33,710 nt of DNA, taken from NCBI RefSeq assembly GCF_017652985.1, contig NZ_JAGGDJ010000056.1, positions 1 to 33,710 on the forward strand, read 5' to 3'. The notes under the pieces are model-generated. The model made no database searches. It had not been told where the DNA came from and worked only from the letters and a program-made list of their open reading frames with translations. The DNA is from Paenibacillus artemisiicola. GTDB taxonomy: Bacteria > Bacillota > Bacilli > Paenibacillales > Paenibacillaceae. This document shows, in pieces, positions 31,803 through 33,710 of the stretch (its first letter is position 1; every line of letters begins with the position of its first letter). A program made the position numbers and the translations under genes.

Positions 31803-31837
31803 AGACGCATAGCCGCGGAAGTCCGCGCTATGCGTCT
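31803..31837. terminator. Hairpin terminator after the phosphodiesterase gene
   Basis: AGACGCATAG (31803-31812) pairs with CTATGCGTCT (31828-31837), with a further CGCGGA/TCCGCG helix inside. The plus side runs into CGTTATTT and the minus side into TTTGTC, so it could serve both converging genes. Confidence 0.7.
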
Positions 31838-31846
31838 CGTTATTTG

Positions 31847-31881
31847 CCGCCGCATGCGCGCAGGGGGAGCGCATGCGGCGG
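31847..31881 (-). terminator. GC-rich hairpin just after the HD-GYP gene
   Basis: CCGCCGCATGCGC (31847-31859) pairs perfectly over 13 bp with GCGCATGCGGCGG (31869-31881), loop 9 nt, directly past the minus-strand stop. No T run follows on the minus strand. With the hairpin at 31803-31837 it forms a double end signal. Confidence 0.55.
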
Positions 31882-31884
31882 GCA

Positions 31885-33051
31885 TTATTCGCTATCGGCG
31901 TTATCCCTGTCCCGGTAACGGTTCCGAATCTCGATCAGCGCCGGCAGCTGTTCGAAGAAGACGTCGACGATGCGGGGATCGAAATGCTTGCCGCGTTCCT
32001 CGCGGAACAGGCCGAGGATGCGTTCGAGCTCCCATGCTTTCTTGTAGATGCGTTCGCTGCCGAGCGCGTCGAACACGTCGGCGACCGCGGTAATCCGTCC
32101 GTACAGGTGGATTTCTTCTTCCTTCAGCCCGCGCGGATAACCGGTGCCGTTCCACTTCTCGTGATGCTGGTAGGCGACGATCGCCGCGGTCTTGAGCAGC
32201 GCGCGGCCGGACGACCGGAGCAGCTGGTAGCCGACCTCGGTGTGCTGTTTCATCTGCTCGAACTCTTCGGGCGTCAGCTTTCCGGGCTTGAGCAGCACGG
32301 CATCCGGAATGGCGACCTTGCCGATGTCGTGCATCGGCGACACCATCCGCAGCAGCTCCGCTTCGTCGGCGGACAAGCCGAGCCCGAGCGCGAGAACGGC
32401 GGAATACTCGGCGACGCGCTTGACGTGGTTGCCCGTTTCATTCGAGCGGCTTTCCCCGATCTGGCCCATCGTGAAAATGATCTCCCGCTGCGTCGATTCG
32501 ATTTCCTCCCGCAGGATGACGGATTCCAGCGACTTGCCGGCGTACGCGGCGGCGAGCTTGAGCTGCTCGAGATCCCGCGGGGTGAACGCCGCCTGCGGCG
32601 TCAGCTTGTTCACGGCCTGGTACGCGCCGATGATCGTTCCGTCGTTGCCGGCGAACGGCACGGTGACGACGGCTTTCGTCCGGTAGCCGGTCCGGAGGTC
32701 GGACTCGGGATGATGCCGCGGATCCGCGTAGGCGTCGCCGATCAGCAGGCTTTCGCCCGACGCGATGGAATTACCCACAAAGCCGCTGCCGAGCGGGAGG
32801 CGAATTTCGCTCGCGCCGTGCGCGATCATGGTGAACAGCTCCTGCTTCGCGCGGTCGATGAGCCAGACGGTGCAGCGGTCGGCGACGATCATGTCGCGAC
32901 CCATGTCGGCCATCAGCAGCAGCACGCTGCGCAAGCTGCGCTCTCCGCTGATTTTCGCGGTATAATCGAAGATGATGCGAAGCAGCTCTTCCGGCGTCCG
33001 CTCCCGCGGAACGCCGCGTCCGTCATCGCGGTAATGCGGCGGCTCGTTCAT
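31885..33051 (-). CDS. GAF-HD-GYP protein, probable cyclic-di-GMP phosphodiesterase
   Basis: The 388-residue product has an N-terminal GAF sensor domain (about residues 30-180; VLLLMADMGRDMIVADRCTV, SGFVGNSIASGESLLIGDAY) and a C-terminal HD-GYP domain. Key motifs are ETGNHVKRVAEYS, MHDIGKVAIPDAVLLKPGKL (HD pair), MKQHTEVGYQLL, YQHHEKWNGTGYPRGLKEEE (HH and GYP) and ITAVADVFDALGSERIYKKA. All metal and GYP residues expected of an active enzyme are present. ATG 33051 is chosen because AAGGAG is correctly placed upstream; the longer ATG at 33072 overlaps that site. The protein has no membrane span, so a cytoplasmic ligand is likely. It diverges from a DUF92 gene. Confidence 0.92.
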   Translation of the reverse strand: MNEPPHYRDDGRGVPRERTPEELLRIIFDYTAKISGERSLRSVLLLMADMGRDMIVADRCTVWLIDRAKQELFTMIAHGASEIRLPLGSGFVGNSIASGESLLIGDAYADPRHHPESDLRTGYRTKAVVTVPFAGNDGTIIGAYQAVNKLTPQAAFTPRDLEQLKLAAAYAGKSLESVILREEIESTQREIIFTMGQIGESRSNETGNHVKRVAEYSAVLALGLGLSADEAELLRMVSPMHDIGKVAIPDAVLLKPGKLTPEEFEQMKQHTEVGYQLLRSSGRALLKTAAIVAYQHHEKWNGTGYPRGLKEEEIHLYGRITAVADVFDALGSERIYKKAWELERILGLFREERGKHFDPRIVDVFFEQLPALIEIRNRYRDRDNADSE

Positions 33052-33186
33052 GGACTGGAGACACTCCTTCACGTGGTGGCGGCGTGGCGCCTTGGTCGCT
33101 TGGCGTTTCGACGGTATGACTTACCTACTTATGTTCAACGCCAAGCCGCATAATCCTGCACGGAATCGGCAGATAAAGACAAATTT

Positions 33187-33209
33187 CGACAGAACGAATG
33201 TCGTATAAT
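33187..33209 (+). promoter_or_regulatory. Inverted repeat abutting a consensus -10 before the DUF92 gene
   Basis: CGACA (33187-33191) and TGTCG (33199-33203) are inverted arms with a 7-bp spacer, followed at once by TATAAT (33204-33209). The -35 position (33181-33186, AAATTT) is poor. The layout suggests a promoter whose activity depends on a protein bound at the repeat. The start codon is 38 bp downstream. Confidence 0.45.
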
Positions 33210-33247
33210 CGAAGAAGCGATCGGTTTCGCGAAGGAGGACGCGCAAG

Positions 33248-33710
33248 ATGGACGTGTGGATACGAGCGGCGGCGGGGTTGGTCGGCAGCGCCGCGATCGC
33301 GGGCGCCGCGTACCGGCTTCGTTCGCTGTCGGGGTCGGGCGCCTGGTCGGCGGCGATCATGGGCACGGGCTACGTCGCGCTCGGCGGGCCGTTCTGGTTC
33401 GGGGCGCTGCTGGCGTTCTTCCTGTCTTCGACGCTGTGGTCGAAGTGGAAGCGCAGGCATGCGCGGAAGGAGGCGGCGGAGGCGAATTACGCCAAGACCG
33501 GCAGGCGGGACGCAATGCAGGTATGGGCGAACGGCGGGCTGGGCTTGCTGCTCTGCGCCGGGCATTTCCTGTGGCCGGCGCAGGGCTGGACGTACGCCTT
33601 CGCCGGCGTCATGGCCGCGGTGAACGCGGATACGTGGGCGACGGAGATCGGCGCGCTGAGCCGCCGGGCGCCGCGCTCGGTGCTGACCGGCCGCCGGGTC
33701 GCGGCCGGCG
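33248..33710 (+). CDS. DUF92 family membrane protein (N-terminal part)
   Basis: The gene runs off the window after about 154 residues. It starts MDVWIRAAAGLVGSAAIAGA and has several hydrophobic spans, including GPFWFGALLAFFLSSTLW. A basic loop is followed by the family phrase TGRRDAMQVWANGGLGLLL, then VMAAVNADTWATEIGALSRR, APRSVLTGRRVAAG. That last part, with NADTWATEIG and the PR-x-LTGR motif, is the DUF92/TIGR00297 signature. Characterised relatives are the plant and cyanobacterial VTE6 phytyl-phosphate kinases, so a prenyl-phosphate kinase role is possible but not shown. GAAGGAGGA (about 33231-33239) precedes ATG 33248. It diverges from the HD-GYP gene. Confidence 0.85.
   Translation, partial: MDVWIRAAAGLVGSAAIAGAAYRLRSLSGSGAWSAAIMGTGYVALGGPFWFGALLAFFLSSTLWSKWKRRHARKEAAEANYAKTGRRDAMQVWANGGLGLLLCAGHFLWPAQGWTYAFAGVMAAVNADTWATEIGALSRRAPRSVLTGRRVAAG

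Noticed and set aside
33191..33204. LexA-like box AGAAC-N4-GTCGT before the DUF92 gene
   Set aside because: Only the left half fits the Bacillus CGAAC-N4-GTTCG consensus; the right half has several mismatches. The CGACA/TGTCG repeat explains the symmetry better.

Overview
The window looks like a chromosomal segment of a high-GC, spore-forming Paenibacillaceae bacterium (Cohnella- or Paenibacillus-like). Three things support this. The left half follows the dnaE - accDA - pyk - fxsA - ytvI - citZ - icd - mdh order known from Bacillales. There is a GerA-type spore germination operon with a well-matched sigma-G promoter, and a ytvI sporulation gene. Ribosome binding sites are strong AGGAGG types. 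I see no rRNA, tRNA, insertion sequence, prophage or CRISPR array.

Layout. 1-293 is the 3' end of dnaE. 491-6189 (+) holds pgpA, a conserved 64-residue protein, accD/accA (carboxyltransferase of acetyl-CoA carboxylase), pyk, a hotdog thioesterase and fxsA. pfkA, which normally sits between accA and pyk, is absent. ytvI (-) converges on fxsA across a two-way terminator. A polyphosphate module follows: ppk (+) and ppx (-) meet tail to tail with no spacer, and ppk is preceded by an 11-bp-periodic array that resembles a Pho box. citZ, icd and mdh (+) make the oxidative start of the TCA cycle, with a CcpC-like dyad before citZ and a structured 240-bp spacer between icd and mdh. recQ follows.

17.7-20.0 kb is a self-contained unit with its own promoter and terminator: a small membrane protein, a KDG-type PfkB sugar kinase and a DeoR repressor. 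A stand-alone cytoplasmic NHL beta-propeller gene follows, preceded by an AT-rich palindrome. nagB-nagA (-) handle N-acetylglucosamine-6-P and diverge from fni (type 2 isopentenyl diphosphate isomerase); an inverted repeat lies between the two promoters. After fni there is about 240 bp of degenerate 24/48-bp repeats, then gerA-gerB-gerC (-).

Divergent from the ger operon is a (+) unit of an MBL-fold hydrolase, a membrane-anchored CapA-like phosphoesterase with an extreme Gly/Ala linker, and a glycerophosphodiester phosphodiesterase. The window ends with a GAF/HD-GYP cyclic-di-GMP phosphodiesterase-like gene (-) and, divergent from it, a truncated DUF92 membrane protein.

Most genes are core metabolism and housekeeping. 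The points most worth checking are regulatory or architectural: the Pho-box-like array before ppk, the abutting ppk/ppx pair, the icd-mdh spacer, the 24-bp repeat block, the nagBA/fni operator, the palindrome before the NHL gene and the loss of pfkA from its usual place. I did not recognise a clearly new multi-gene defence or mobile system.
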